Below, piece by piece: positions 1 through 12,305 of a stretch of 64,000 bases of DNA. Source of the DNA: Datisca glomerata (lineage: Eukaryota; Streptophyta; Magnoliopsida; Cucurbitales; Datiscaceae); NCBI GenBank assembly GCA_003255025.1, contig QANY01008720.1, positions 1,700,605 through 1,764,604 on the forward strand, written 5' to 3'. Under the pieces are notes generated by a model. The model worked only from the letters and a program-made list of their open reading frames with translations, ran no database searches and was not told the origin of the DNA. The stretch's first letter is position 1; each line of letters begins with the position of its first letter. The translations under genes were made by a program, and so were the position numbers.

Positions 1-472
1 CGTCATCATTACATGATTAAGAATATATTTTAAAATCACATTTCTTTTCTACATATTGTGATTGTTTTTTACATTATTTTTTAACTAAGTTAAATCTGTT
101 TACTATAGTTCTTTAATTTGTGTGTATACTCTTTATGTTATGATATTAACTGAGTGGGAGTGTTATGATAAGTAAGATTAATTTTTTTTCACGTGCTGTG
201 TCTTGGGTATACAAACTAAGTACTGGTGATATGATACTTTTGTATGAGAGATGACTTAGTAGAGTTTGAAATTGTGTTTCTTTTTGAAGTGCTAGTAATT
301 ATATGCACTATTGTGTTTATATGTAGTAGTTAATATGGCTTTCGCATCTAAAAGCGTAATAGCCAAACTTCACAACGGTGATAAACTGAACAATAATAAT
401 TTCGATATTGAGCATTGAAACATTCATTATATTATTGAGGAACAAGATTTTTTAGAATTAGTTGAAAATAAT
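1..472. other. AT-rich flank of decayed copia element A; no gene seen
   Basis: AT-rich sequence upstream of the first recognisable gag motif. It probably holds the leader and part of the 5' LTR of element A, because a gag-like reading frame begins near 330-470. I could not place an LTR end or a primer-binding site. No open frame or RNA gene is visible. Confidence 0.3.
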
Positions 473-688
473 ATGACTAAACATAATCTTAAGGACGTTA
501 GGGAGATGAAATGCTATAACTGTGACACTTTGGGTCACTTTTCACGTGAATGCACTCCACTCCGCCTCCCTATGAACCCCCGAAAGACAATGAACTTTCT
601 AATATTACCCCTCATTGTTGTTATGTCTCTAGCAGTGTGTTACTTTTGTATCTTATACTATGTGGACTATAGATTTAGGTTCCATTGA
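473..688 (+). pseudogene. Copia A gag remnant with CCHC zinc knuckle
   Basis: A 71-residue open stretch contains CYNCDTLGHFSREC, a complete CX2CX4HX4C zinc knuckle as in retrotransposon nucleocapsid, which packages element RNA. The rest of gag is absent or unreadable, and the frame ends shortly after the knuckle. The start is arbitrary, since the gene is a fragment. The knuckle identity is clear; the remaining residues of this frame are not gag-like. Confidence 0.6.
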
Positions 689-837
689 CCATATAGCTAG
701 AAAGAGAGAGATGAGCATTTATAGAGTATTGCTGACTACTTGCAGGAGCAAGATGGATTAATGTAGGAAAAAATTTCAAAGTAGAAGTTAAGGAGAATGG
801 AACGTGCAAGCTTGAGTTGCGTGGCGGTCAAACTATA

Positions 838-1283
838 CTCCTAAAGAACCTGAAAATAAGGTAAAACTTAGTCTATGTTACTGTCCTTTTAGATTTAGGT
901 ATTAACTTTCATTCGAGTGGTGGAAACTTCTATTTAGATAAGACTATGCATCTGGTCACTTTTCAAATGATTTTATTGTTCTAGACATAGAATGTAATAA
1001 TGCGAGTAATGACTATTGTTTTTCTTAAATAGCATCATTTAGTAATAATGTTTGATGTTCTTAGTGCACCTGAAATAAGGCGAAACTTAGTCTGTGTGGC
1101 TGTCCTTTTAAGTTTAGGTTTCAATATTAATTTTCATTTGAGTGGTGCAAACTTCTATTTAGATAATAAGTACCATAGATTTGGTCACTTTTCAAATTGT
1201 TTTATTGTTCTAGACTTAGAACACAATAATGCGAGTGGTGACTATAGTTTTTCTTTAATATCGACTAGCACCATCTAGTAATA
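838..1283 (+). repeat. Imperfect tandem duplication inside copia A
   Basis: Two copies of a segment of about 210-220 bp lie side by side (about 838-1046 and 1060-1283). Both encode a block like KIRRNLV...VLL.LGI.FHSSG.NFYLD followed by FGHFSN.FIVLD.E.NNAS, and both end with a similar ATAATG context. Copies differ by substitutions and small indels, so the duplication is old. The segment corresponds to the protease/pre-integrase part of pol. Confidence 0.7.
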
Positions 1284-1354
1284 ATGTGATTGATGCTAAT
1301 ATATGACATGCTAAGAATATTACGCTCACTTGAAAAAATATAGGGGAAGACATA

Positions 1355-1965
1355 ATGAATAGACTTACTAAGGAATATCTATTAGGCTCACTTGTAAAAA
1401 TTGAGTTGCCTACATATGAGTATTATCTAGCTGAAAAAACAACTAGAATACCATTTGAAAATGCGAGAAGAGCTAATTATCCATTGCAGTTAATTCATTA
1501 TGACAATTGTGGTCGTGAGAATGTGAGGACGAGGAGTGACATTTCATATTTCACCACTTCCATTTATGATTTCACGCATCTCAGTCATGTCTATAAAATC
1601 TCCTATAAATCTAAAGCATTGAATTGATTTAAATGATTTATGATTTGGCTGAAGCATTAAGAACAGACCGAGGCCATGACTATATTTCTGACCATTATGT
1701 GATGAAAATGACATATCTTGACAAGTAACTATTATTGGAACTCTGCAACAAAATAGTGTTGCAGAAAGACAAAATAAAACTCTGTTAGATATGTAAGGTC
1801 TATGATGACACAAGCAAGCTTACCCGTTTCATATTAATGAGATGTGTTGCTTATTGCTGCATATCTACTTAACCATGTACCTTCAAAATCAATAATTTTC
1901 ACCTGGTATGAACTTTGGGAAGGTAGGAAACCAGACTTAAGTAATCTACGACCTTGGGGTCAGTA
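1355..1965 (+). pseudogene. Copia A integrase remnant
   Basis: The frame at 1355-1627 has a GAG-pre-integrase-like start (NRLTKEYLLGSLVKIELP, then FENARRANYPLQLIHYDNCG, matching the usual PLELIHSDVCGP). Further integrase core matches follow in other frames: LAEALRTDRG..Y, an NGVAERxN-like block near 1745-1790, and a WYELWEGRKPDL-like block near 1900-1935. Integrase would insert the element cDNA. Stops and frameshifts show it is dead. The antisense open frame at 1544-1813 is a shadow. Confidence 0.65.
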
Positions 1966-2329
1966 GCTTATGTTCATGATTCCTCTCATAATGACTGTAA
2001 ACTTGGATTGAGAGGTAAGAACTCCATTTTTATATGATATTATGAACATTCCAAAAGATACATGTCCATTGGTTAACAAATCAATGGAAGATTTATTGAA
2101 TTTGAATTAAGAGATGGCATATTTATTAGAGAATGGATTTCCGAGCAAAAGAGTGGAAATTTAAGATCTTAGTCCCTATGAGATAAAAAATCCTGCACTA
2201 TTGTTACTATAGATAAGTCATCTGAAAGGAATGAGATTATATCTCACCTCCTTGACTCCAGTAGTAGTTATATTTTGACCAATGATACAAATGTTCAAGA
2301 AGATTATTTATAGAGAAGTACTCGTAAAA

Positions 2330-3578
2330 GTATTCGTTGGCGATGTTTTGAAATTGAGGGAGGCGTTTTTATGATTGCTACACATGATAAAAATTAGCTA
2401 AAAACTGTACAAGAGACTCTTTCATTAACTACAAAAGAGCATTGATTAAAGACAATGGAAGAAGAAATGGAGTCAATGAGAATAAACCATGTCTAGGACT
2501 TGGGAGATCTTCCACTAGGGTGTAAGACTATTGGGAACAAATGAATTATTAAAATTAAATGCAAGGAGGATGAATCTATAGAAAGATATAAGGCACATTT
2601 AGTAGCTAATGATTACACTTAATAAGAAGGAGTAGACTATGGGAAACCTTTTCACCTATAGTTAGGTTTGCCTCTATATGACTAATTTTGGCTATTGTTG
2701 CCAAGTTGAAATTGGAATTACACTAGATGGACATAAAAACTACTTTCTTGAATTGAAAACTAGATGAATAAATTTATATGCAACAACCTGAGAATTTTGT
2801 TGCAAAAAGCTAAGAGCGCAAAGTATGCAAGCTCCTAAGATCGATATATGGACACAAAAAATCATCTAGACAATGGTATCTTAGGTTTCATAGAGCCATA
2901 ACCTCTTATAGGTTTATGATGATCGATGAAGATCATTGTGTTTATGTCAAACATGCTAACAATAATTTTGTAATTTTATCATTATAAGTAGATGATATTC
3001 TTTTAGCTAGGAATGGTAAAATGTTTGTCGTTACCATTAAAGAATGATTATCTTTATATTTTGAGCTGAAGCACATGAGTGAAGCAACATTCGTACTGAG
3101 TGTGAAGATATATCGAGATTGTTCGAAAAAGCTTCTTGCTCTAAAGCAAGAATATATATTAAGAAAATACTCGAACAAAATAATATGCGAGATTGCAAAT
3201 CCATTGACACTCCAATAACAAAGATCGAAATCCTTAGTTAGGAAATGTGTCCTAAAACTCTAGAAGAAAAGAGAGCATGATCAGAGTCCCAGATTCGAGT
3301 GCCATTAGAAGTTTGATTTACGTTATGTTGTGTACATGCCATGATATTTGTTATGGAGTTGGTTTAGTCACCCGTTATCAATTGAATCCTAGACACAAGC
3401 TTATTGGATAGTTGTAAAGAAGATTTAAGGTATCTTAAAGGTACCACAATTTCTGTTTATGCTATCGCGGAGATGATTTGCACCTACTGGGCAATTTAGA
3501 TGCTGATTGGGGTGGATACCAAGACGAACGCAAATCAACGTCTGGATATACTTTCTTGCTAAGTAATGGCTTCATATC
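2330..3578 (+). pseudogene. Copia A reverse transcriptase-RNase H remnant, truncated
   Basis: Reading across frames gives canonical copia RT blocks: E.EMESMR.NHVWDLGDLP near 2460-2515, YKAHLVA.DYTQ.EGVDY near 2590-2640, an MDIKTTFLN-like block near 2730-2755, an IYGHKKSSRQWYLRFH-like block near 2840-2890 and VDDILLARN near 2990-3015. An RNase H part (PDICYGVGLVTRYQLNPR, then DADWGGYQDERKSTSGYTFLLSNG) ends at about 3578. Many stops interrupt it. The sequence then passes straight into the LTR of element B. Confidence 0.75.
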
Positions 3579-5811
3579 TATTGGAAATGCATCGCTCGCG
3601 TGGCGGAAGTGTGGGGATTTTAAAAATTTATTAGAACTGAATCTTTTTTGATAAAATGAAAACAAACATGACGTTACATTTTCCAAAATAAAATCTTTTA
3701 TTGAAAACTCATTTTCAATCGGATCCATTATATATTTATATATTAAATACAAAACATACATGGATATATAATATATACCTCTTGTAGTCCAATCAAATGT
3801 CCTTGCAATACTACGATCTTGTTATCCTACGAATGACAGACTTTGAGATCCACACCACAATCTTCCAAACCAATCCTCAAACATACTAAGATATGTGTGA
3901 GCACGTAGAATATACCAAGAATAATTTTCTGTCACAAAATGTACTCAACACATGATATTTAGAGATTTTGAAGAGTGACTAATTTTGTGAGATAAAAATT
4001 ATGTGAGAAAAACAATTAATTTTTTCATAGAGCTTTATATTAACTATCCAATCTCAGAGAGTTTCATATTGATAACAACTGCCCAGTTCTAAACTGATTC
4101 CAGTACTAAGGCCAGTAAAATAATATCAATATATATGTTCTAGCTCAAGCCACATCAAGTTTTTAGGGATATGCACAAAATAATAAATTAATTATAAATG
4201 TGCCATTGTAGCGAGACCCACTACAATTGTGCCCCACTTAGCGCCACAAGACATTGCAGTGTGTCGTGAGGTGTCACAGTATCTCACGGTACTATAGTCT
4301 AACGGCACCACTGTAGTGCTATGAGGCACTACAGTGGGACATGTGTCACTATAGTGCCACATGACACTATAACAGTCCATGCTAATTTTTTGATTCTCAA
4401 TCAGTGATTGACATATAGAAGTCCAACAAACCACGTGGTAATTTTTGCAAATTTATTATTTATTGTAATTAAATAAATATCTAGATATCAGTTAATTCAG
4501 AATTAACTTATCTGATCATCCCTATCAACTAACTTGTCTGTCATCTCACAAATAACAGATTTAGTTTATTCAAATTTTAAATTAGTATCCAATAATGTTT
4601 AACATGATCTAGTTTTACAAATTAGATATAATGTCTCACTTATCGATAATTATAAAATTAATCGATATAATTATTTATTTATAATTTTCAAAAATTACTG
4701 TAAATTATTTAATTAATTAATCACACATAATTATCTCATAATTATGTACTTACACCAGAAATATAATTCCTTTTGCAAGTTAGTCCATTTCTCATGTCTT
4801 AAAATATTCACACTCTAAACTGTATAGTACAGATGTGACTTAAAGATCATGGACTCATAATCCTAAGCTCTAATAAACTAAATTATTATTTGAACTCTTT
4901 AATGAAATAATCTTGTTTATTAATTCCATTATTACTCCACTATAAATATGTAGTTGTACTCTTAGAGATTACAAAATGCATTTACAGAGTATTATCGTGT
5001 AGTCTATTGATATAGTCATTTCATGTAATTCTGCCTTTCAATTATTAGTTCGTAATTAGAGCTGGTCAAAATTATCATTTTACCCTTGTAATTACCTCTT
5101 GATCCTTAAGTATCATTAATTCACTAGTGAATGGCTAATTTCTAATCATATTTTAAATTTGAGCTCAATAACCATTTAGTTTCATAAATAACACTTAAGA
5201 GAACCAAAATACGACCCGTTAGGAAATCTTGGATTCTAAATATTATAAGATCATGTTCCCAGCCATCCATATCATGAATTTCCAAAACAAAGTCACTAGC
5301 CGGTTTTACAAACAAATCTTAACGAGTGAATCAACAGATTCAGTAGGCATGCATAGGAGTTTATGACTACTCAAGATTTAGACTGATCTACATATGATCA
5401 TCAGATTGATGTGTATTAAATCATTATGATAAACGACAAGTTAATAAAGATATTAATCCACATCGATCCTGTCATTCTTATTATATAAAGTACATTCACT
5501 AAGATGTCTATCCACATCAATGACTCGGATCTAGATCACATGCATTGATAATGCTCAGTGAACCGTACTAGCAACTATTCATTAAAGATTCCATACTTGA
5601 ATGTGTTACTGACAAATTTTATTCATTATTATGATCTTAATCCTCTCGTACTTATACAAGATTATAGTCTCATTAATGAATATGAAATTTTCATATATTT
5701 ATATTAATTATTCAACAATAATTTAAAAGAAAAATTATTAGAAAAATGTAATTCCATTAAATTTAATATTAAAATGTCAAAACATATGCTTTGAGGGCTT
5801 TATGCCCAACA
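3579..5811 (-). repeat. Left LTR of copia element B
   Basis: A sequence of about 2.23 kb bounded by TATTGG (decayed TGTTGA) and ...GCCCAACA. It aligns with 11582-12305 plus 18997-19776, and with the LTRs of element E at 42777-44306 and 45774-46515. It contains the shared landmark GGATCCATTATATATTTAT at about 3720. It also contains inverted CACTGTAGTGCC-like motifs at 4195-4390. Antisense open frames inside it (3462-3761, 4192-4434) are not genes. Confidence 0.8.
4195..4390. repeat. Inverted CACTGTAGTGCC-type motif cluster within LTR
   Basis: Several copies of ACTGTAGTGCC-like sequence and its reverse complement GGCACTACAGT alternate over about 200 bp. The pattern recurs in the other LTR copies of this family (12195-12305, 18997-19060, and partly 43325-43385 and 46485-46515). 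It would give small hairpins. Whether it has a regulatory role in the LTR is unknown. Confidence 0.6.
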
Positions 5812-5825
5812 ATCTCTCACTTGCC
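5812..5825 (-). other. Polypurine tract of copia element B
   Basis: Read on the minus strand, a purine-rich stretch (AAGTGAGAGAT) lies immediately before the LTR start TGTTGGGC. This is the expected position of the plus-strand priming site. Element E has the same arrangement at 44307-44320. Confidence 0.65.
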
Positions 5826-5849
5826 CTAACGAAAATGTCGCATCTTTCT

Positions 5850-7510
5850 CAATCCCATGTTTCACACATGACCTTCAAATGACTTCACAGGAAGCGTCTT
5901 GGTAAAAGGATCTACCAGGTCTTGATCTAACGCTATCTTCATAATAATCACGTGCTCTCGATGCACGATATCTCTTACAAGATGATATTTCCTCTTTATG
6001 TGCTTGTACCTCTTGTGACTTCTCGGTTATTTGGAATTAGCTACCTCTCTACTGTTGTCATAGTACATGATCAATGGCTTGTCCATATCTGGAACTACTT
6101 CAAGATCAGTATAGAACTTTCTGAGCCATACCGACTCTTTCGCAGCTTCACAAGTCGCTATATATTCATTTTTCATAGTGGAATCTGTAATACTGAATTA
6201 TTTAATACTTCTCCAGACCACAACTCCTCCAACTAGGGTGAATATTGATCCAGACATCGACTTTCGACTGTTCTTGTCTGATTAAAAATTAAAATCAGTA
6301 TATCGAGTGAAGTTCAGGTCTCCACCTAAATAAACAAGCATATAGTTTCCCGTTCTCCTAAGATACTTGATGATGTGCTTTACTACAATCCAATGTTCTA
6401 AACTAGAATTTGATTGATAATGATTGACAATTTCCAACGCATAGCAGATGTCTGGTCTCGTACATAACACGATATACATGAGACTGCCAACTGTTGAAGC
6501 ATAAGGAACTTTTCTCATATCCTCTTCCTCCTTAGGTGTCTTAGGACATTGCTCCTTAGAGAGGACAATTTCATGTCTGGTCAGTAGTTGACCTTTCTTG
6601 AAATTCTTCATAGAGAATCTCTCTAGCGCCTTATCAATATAAGATGCCTGAGAAAGTGCTAAGAGCTTGTTATTTCTATCCCTTAAGATTTGGATGCCTA
6701 GTACATAGCTCGCATATCCCAAATCTTTCAGTTAGAATTTCTCAACTAATCACTTCTTTACTTTTGACAAAGTTTATACATCATTTCCAATGAGTAGAAT
6801 ATTGTCAACATAAAGAACTAAGAAAATCACTATCTTATCTTTGATGTATTTATAAAGATGTATTTATAAACACAAGCTTTGTCAACATTTTTTTTGAAGC
6901 CATATGATTTAATAAGCTCATCAAAAGTAAGATTCCAAGATCTAGATATTTGATTCAATCCATAAATGAATTTAAGTAACTTGCATACTTTCTAATCTTG
7001 CTCATTTTTCACGAACTCTTCTGGTTGCATCATATATATACTTTTGTCAAGAGAACCATTAAAAAAAGCTATCTTGACATCCATTTGTCATATTCCATAG
7101 TCTATACTAGCGGCTACGGATAAAAGAATGTGAATGAATTTTAGCACGGTTAGGGGAGAGAATGTCTCTTCATAATTGACTCATTCCCTTTGTCTATAGC
7201 CTTTGGCTAACAGCCGTGCCTTGAAAGTCTCTACTTTTTCATCTTCACCTCTTTTCTTCTTGAATATCCATTTATATCTAATGGGCTTGACATCTTCAGG
7301 TGGATCTACAAGTTCCCATACGAAATTAGAATACATCAATTCTATTTCCTCGTTCATGGCATCTTGCCATTTCTCATTTTTAGGATTGTTCATCGCCTCT
7401 TTAAAGGTTAATGGATTGTCCTTATCAGTCTCATACACTAGGACAAGTGCCTCTAGTTCATGGCGAATAGGTTGTTTTACAATCCTCACGATAAGTTGGA
7501 TCGGATTTTA
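5850..7510 (-). pseudogene. Copia B reverse transcriptase-RNase H
   Basis: Minus-strand fragments cover RT from its N-terminal block at 7489-7181 (EAMNNPKNEKWQDAMNEEIE, NFVWELVDPPEDVKPI, then YKWIFKKKRG, FKARLLAKGY) through a YVDDIL-like site near 6815-6800 to YVLGIQILRDRNNKLLALSQ at 6722-6660. The chain continues into RNase H (VPYASTVGSLMYIV, CTRPDICYALEIV). Remaining RNase H sequence decays toward 5850. Frameshifts and stops split the chain, so it is inactive. It is closely related to the RT-RNase H fragment in element E. Confidence 0.8.
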
Positions 7511-7599
7511 CAATTTTACTACGATGTTGCACCAGAGTTTCTTGAATAGGAACAATGGTTTCTGTGATTTGTCATTTATCGGTTAATGATGAAGGTGGT

Positions 7600-8470
7600 C
7601 TGATCTCATCAGACGTTTATTCTTTGAGAACTATTTTGCTTCGAGGTTTGTAGTTTTTCATATAGTCATATTCAAGGAACGTGGCATTTATCGATACAAA
7701 TACCTTTTGATCCTTGTGACTATAAAAGTACTCACTTTTAGTCTTTAGAGCATAGCCAACAAATATTCACACTTCAGACCTTGAGTCTAACTTTTCAGTC
7801 TTGGGTTTAAGAACATGAGTTAGACACCCCTATATACAGAAATGACACAAACTAGGTTTAGAGCCATTGCATAACTCTAAATGTGTCTTGCTTACAGACT
7901 TAAAAGGCACTATATTCAAAATGTAAGTTGCCGTTTGAAGTGCATATTCCTAAAATGTGAGTAGTAGTGATGAATATCCAATAGGGTTTGATTTTTTCTT
8001 TTTGAAACACCATTTTACTGTGATGTTTCAAGTGCTGTGAGTTGGGATAGAATGTCATGCTCTAGCAGGTAACCCTTGAATTCTAAATCCAAGTATTTAC
8101 CACATCGATCTGATCGAAGTGTTTTCAATGATTTACCTAATTGCTTTTTAGCTTCAGCTTTGAAGTCCTTAAGCTTTCCAAAAATTTCATACTTTCTATG
8201 CATTAGATAAGTATAACCATCTCTAGAGTAATCATCAATAAAAGTGATGAAATACTCATACCCACCTCTAGCTTGTACATTGATCGGTCCACAGACATCA
8301 CTATATACTAGCTCAAGTGGTTCCTTGGCTCTTTGACCATTTTCTGTGAAAGGTTTCTTGATCATTTTTTCCTCCAGACAAGATTCACAAACAAGAAGAG
8401 TCCCAACATTTAGTTCTCTCAAAGCACCATGCTTTGTTAACCTATCTAGATTAATATGTCCCAACCTAAG
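7600..8470 (-). pseudogene. Copia B integrase
   Basis: The minus-strand frame at 8464-8015 begins with the pre-integrase zinc-finger region (MGHINLDRLTKHGALRELN, then CESCLEEKMIKKPF). It continues into the integrase core with EPLELVYSDVCGPINV, YFITFIDDYSRDGYTYLM and LRSDRCGKYLD. The core DD residues of the DDE triad are visible (SDVCG and RSDRCG). The distal integrase part after 8015 is degenerate, with GYSSLLLTF/AYFKRQLTF-like pieces towards 7600. Confidence 0.75.
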
Positions 8471-8879
8471 ATGCCATAGATACGTGTTATCATTACCATG
8501 AAAAACCTTTTGTCGTTTGTTACTTTTAGGATTTGCTACTTTATATAATTGAGAATTATTTAATGCGCTCAGTCAGTTTAAGCATATACAGTCCTTTCGA
8601 TACCTTAGCATGACAAATATTGAATCCGTTCTTCAAAATAATAAACTGTTTATTAATTAATGAAACTTCAAAAATTAATCATGCAATAATGAAAGAGAAA
8701 TCAAATTTCTCGAAAATCCAGGAATATAATAAATATCGTTCAAAACTAAATAATTATTTCAAAGCTTAAACGGATTGTCCCTAATACTTCTGCTGACACG
8801 AGCGTACCATTGCTAACTCTCATAATCACCTCGCCATCATTCAGCTCCCTAGGTGAAATTAGCATCTGTAAAGAAGAAC

Positions 8880-9812
8880 ATACATGGTTAGTGGTTCCTG
8901 AATCCAATATCTAGGATGATGAATCATATTCCACTAAACAAATAGTATAAGTAAATCATATTTACCTTTCTTTTTCAACTCAGAGAGATACTTGTTACAG
9001 TTTCTCTTCCAATGACCTTCAACCCAGAATGGAACATTTTCCCTTGGGCTTACTGTTGTTCTTGTTCTTCTTAGCTTTCGGTGATGCCTTGGCTTTCTTC
9101 CCTTTCTTATTCTTACCCTTGCCCTTACCATTGATCTTCTTCCTCTTGTTACTATTAACAATAGTGGAAGAAGTCTTTTGTTCGATAACATTTGCCTCGC
9201 CTTCTTTGATCATACTCTTATTGAGTGACTCAAAAGTCTATTGTTCATTCAACAATTGGATCATGTTGAATCGTAACTTGTTATGACATAGTTGGTGGTG
9301 AACGTAGAAAAAATAGGTGTGAGGACTCAACTATAATGCTGACTTGAGTTCGCTCATCAATGGCCGCCCCATGTACTTCTTCCTTATGCATTATATTGAT
9401 TATGTTCAAAACATGTTCACGCACAGTTGTACATTTCTTCATCTTAGTCGTCATGTAGCTCTTAGTAGTCTCATGATGTCTTTGATCAGACTGATGCCCA
9501 AACATCGCCTGTAGAGATTCCATAATATCATTAACAGTTTTCATGCTCTCATTTTTAATTCTCAGAACATCATTCATGTTCACAAGCACGTCGCACTTTG
9601 CATTGTTGTTGGATTGAATCCAAGCATCAAACTTGTCCCTAACATCCTTAGGGGCATTGGCAGCTGGCTCTTCAGGACGTTCTTCTATAAGAACGAATTT
9701 GTGGTTCACAAATTAGCATCAAGTTTAAATTTGATTTTGATCTTATGAAATTATCACCATTCAATTTCTCAAGTGCAAGTAAAGCAGTAATATGATTTCC
9801 CACAGTAGACAT
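8880..9812 (-). pseudogene. Copia B gag and protease
   Basis: The minus-strand start ATG is near 9812 (MSTVGNHITALLALEKLNGDNF, as in gag of this copia group). The gag core follows at 9709-9281 (EERPEEPAANAPKDVRDKFDAW, VNDIMESLQAMFGHQSDQ, REHVLNIINIM), then a lysine-rich linker at 9213-9019 and a damaged zinc knuckle (KGKCSILG / EGHWKRNCNKYL, split over two frames). The aspartic protease site ILDSGTTNHVCSS is near 8915-8880. At least two frameshifts separate these parts. Confidence 0.75.
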
Positions 9813-11567
9813 AATAACAGCCGAAAAATAAAACATACGTAATGTAATATAATTTAAATAAATATCAAGAAATCGAGAAAGTAAACGTGATGCATAAATG
9901 CAACATATTAAACACATAAACTTAATATTTATTAATCCTTGATAAGGCAACCTAACAATTAACGTGTTACCTTAGGGTCAGACAGATTAATCTTAGATTG
10001 TCTATGAGACTTTCTCATCCTTATTAATTAAAACTTAAAATATCTCATATTTTCTCTTTTAGCAATAATGTATCGCTAATTTGGTCAACTCACAATTATC
10101 CACTCAAAGCTTAGTTGTGACTTTGTGAGCGTAACCCATTATTTCAGATTCGATGACTGGATTTAGAATATACTATCTTAGGGTCAGTCAAAACTAAACT
10201 ACATCACTTAGTCTTATCTTCTTAAGAAAAAAACTTTCTTAGGAGGATGAAAACAAAGTCATCTCGAGGCTCTCACTGTACCTCACGATGTTGTACTAAT
10301 AATGAAGACCATATGGTACATTGACATGCCAACCTTCTCCCACTCACTTTTTTAGGATAATATGTTTCTATTTTAACTAATCAATTAATTCTAAATTAAT
10401 TATTAGTTAAAATAACCCTATGGATGTAAAATTAATAGTTAATCTAGTCTAATTGGTCTAAATTCATTTAACCTTCTAAAGAGCCTAACTCAAAATTAGG
10501 TAAACATAGAATAATTAATTAATCATATTCAACAAACTTTAATAAAACTCTTTTAATAAAGTTGGTAATCCTAAAGGTTGCTATAGCATTTAGAGTGGTG
10601 TGATTACTAAGTTTTAACTAATTAAAACCTAGTAGTTTACATGCAATTGATTTCTAATTTATATAAACATATTAGGAAAGTCCAAATCAATCATGTTTCT
10701 ACTAATGAGATGTATGATTAAATAAAAATGTGGCGGGATTCATGTATGACATGTGATCGACTAACACATGGTCATGTTGTCAATCAAATTAATAAACATT
10801 TTTTTAACAATTAAATAAACAACTGAAGAACCGATGACTATTGAGTATTTCTAAATTACAACTTTTGAAAATAGAAATAATTACAAAGTGAATTTCAGGA
10901 ATACATATTTCTAAAATAGCTCATTCTCTACCAGAGGTCCGTATTCATAATCTTCAAGTTTTGAACAAAACTCCTTTAATTAGAATAAACTAATTTTCTT
11001 AATTAAATAATCTTTATAATTATCTTTTACAAATATTGAATTTGATTGGTCAAAAAACAATTTAATTACTTCTCAAATTTGGGTCAAACCCAATTAGTCA
11101 ATTAAACTTAAAGTTTTAAAGATAAAAGATAGAGATAGGGTTTTTGTAAAACATTACAGGGATAGGGTAACACGGTATCTGAGTTTTTGTGAAACTTCCC
11201 TGACGTAACAACAATTTCCACCGATGATTGGACTCTCTGATCGTCGCTCCCATCCATCACCGTCGACCACCGCTGGCGATGGTCGCTCCTATTTTTTTCT
11301 TCCTCGTTCGTCTCGTGCGTTCTTTGTCTTCTCACGATCAAAATTATTACAACTTGAGATTTAAAAATAAAATTACAAAAATTCCTATGCCTCAAAACAG
11401 TTTATACAAGATCTAAGGAAAAATAAAAGAGCAAAGCCTAAACTCATAGTCACCGTACAACCACACATTCAAAAAATAAACTATCTATCTATTCATACAT
11501 ATCAAAATATATTATGAACAATGCAACGACACCCACGGAGTATTTATTATACAAATATATAATGACC
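9813..11567 (-). other. Long untranslated leader of copia element B
   Basis: About 1.75 kb between the gag start and the PBS of element B. It is AT-rich, with no retroelement domain and no convincing open frame. The short ORFs at 11108-11416 show nothing recognisable. Such long leaders are seen in some copia groups; part of this one may be an unrecognised insertion. Confidence 0.45.
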
Positions 11568-11579
11568 GCTCTGATACCA
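11568..11579 (-). other. Primer-binding site, tRNA-iMet type, element B
   Basis: Read on the minus strand the sequence is TGGTATCAGAGC, the standard plant copia PBS complementary to the 3' end of initiator methionine tRNA. It starts two bases inside the right LTR, whose element-sense end is ...TTTTCAACA. This fixes both the orientation (-) and the LTR boundary at 11582. Confidence 0.9.
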
Positions 11580-11581
11580 AT

Positions 11582-12305
11582 TGTTGAAAATGTGGCGCTC
11601 GCGCGGCAGAAGCGTGGAGCTTTTAAAATTATTAAAACTGAATCTTTTTCGATAAAATGAAAACAAACGCGGCGTTGCAATTTCTAAAATAAAATCTTTT
11701 ATTGAAAACTCTTTTTTAATCGGATCCATTATATATTTATATATTAAATCAAAGACATACATAAATATAGAATATACACCTCTTGTAGTCCAATCAAGCG
11801 CCCTTGCAATACTACGATCTTGTTATCTCCTGAACGACAAACTTTTAGATCCATACCACGATCTTCCAAGCGTATCCACAAACACAGTAGGACGTGTGTG
11901 GGTAAGTAGAATATATCAAGAACAATTTTTTGTCTTAGAATGTACTCAACATATTAGATCTAGAGATTTTGGAGAATGACTAATTTTGTGAGATAAAAAT
12001 TCTGTGAGAAAAAACAATTGACTTTTTTCACAGAGTTTTAGATTATCTATTTAATCTCAGAGAGTTTCACCCTGATAACAACTGCACGGTTCTAAACTGA
12101 TTCCAGTATTGAGGCCAATATAATAATATCAATATATAATTTCTATGCCAAGACACATAAGATTTTTAGGGATATACACAAAGTAACAAATTAATTACAA
12201 ATGTGTCATTGCAGTAGGACCCACTACAATTGTGAACCACTGCAGTGCCACACAGTACTGTAGTGTGCCATGAGGTATCACAGTGCCTCATGGTACTGTA
12301 GTCTG
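11582..12305 (-). repeat. Right LTR of element B, first part
   Basis: Aligns with 3579-4303 of the left LTR, including the GGATCCATTATATATTTAT landmark and the CACTGTAGTGCC motifs. The LTR is broken at 12305 by the nested gypsy element and resumes at 18997. Confidence 0.8.

Larger units (their letters stand above)
330..3578 (+). mobile_element. Copia element A, degenerate and truncated at its 3' end
   Basis: Ty1/copia domains appear in the normal order on the + strand: a CCHC zinc knuckle of gag, a pre-integrase/integrase part, reverse transcriptase and RNase H. All are interrupted by many stops and frameshifts, so nothing is translatable. The RNase H part stops at about 3578, where the LTR of element B (opposite orientation) begins. 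B therefore inserted into A, or the two are joined by a deletion. No right-hand continuation of A was found in this window. Confidence 0.8.

Noticed and set aside
11108..11416. Overlapping frames on both strands in the element B leader
   Set aside because: Short, no motif, and located in the retrotransposon 5' leader.
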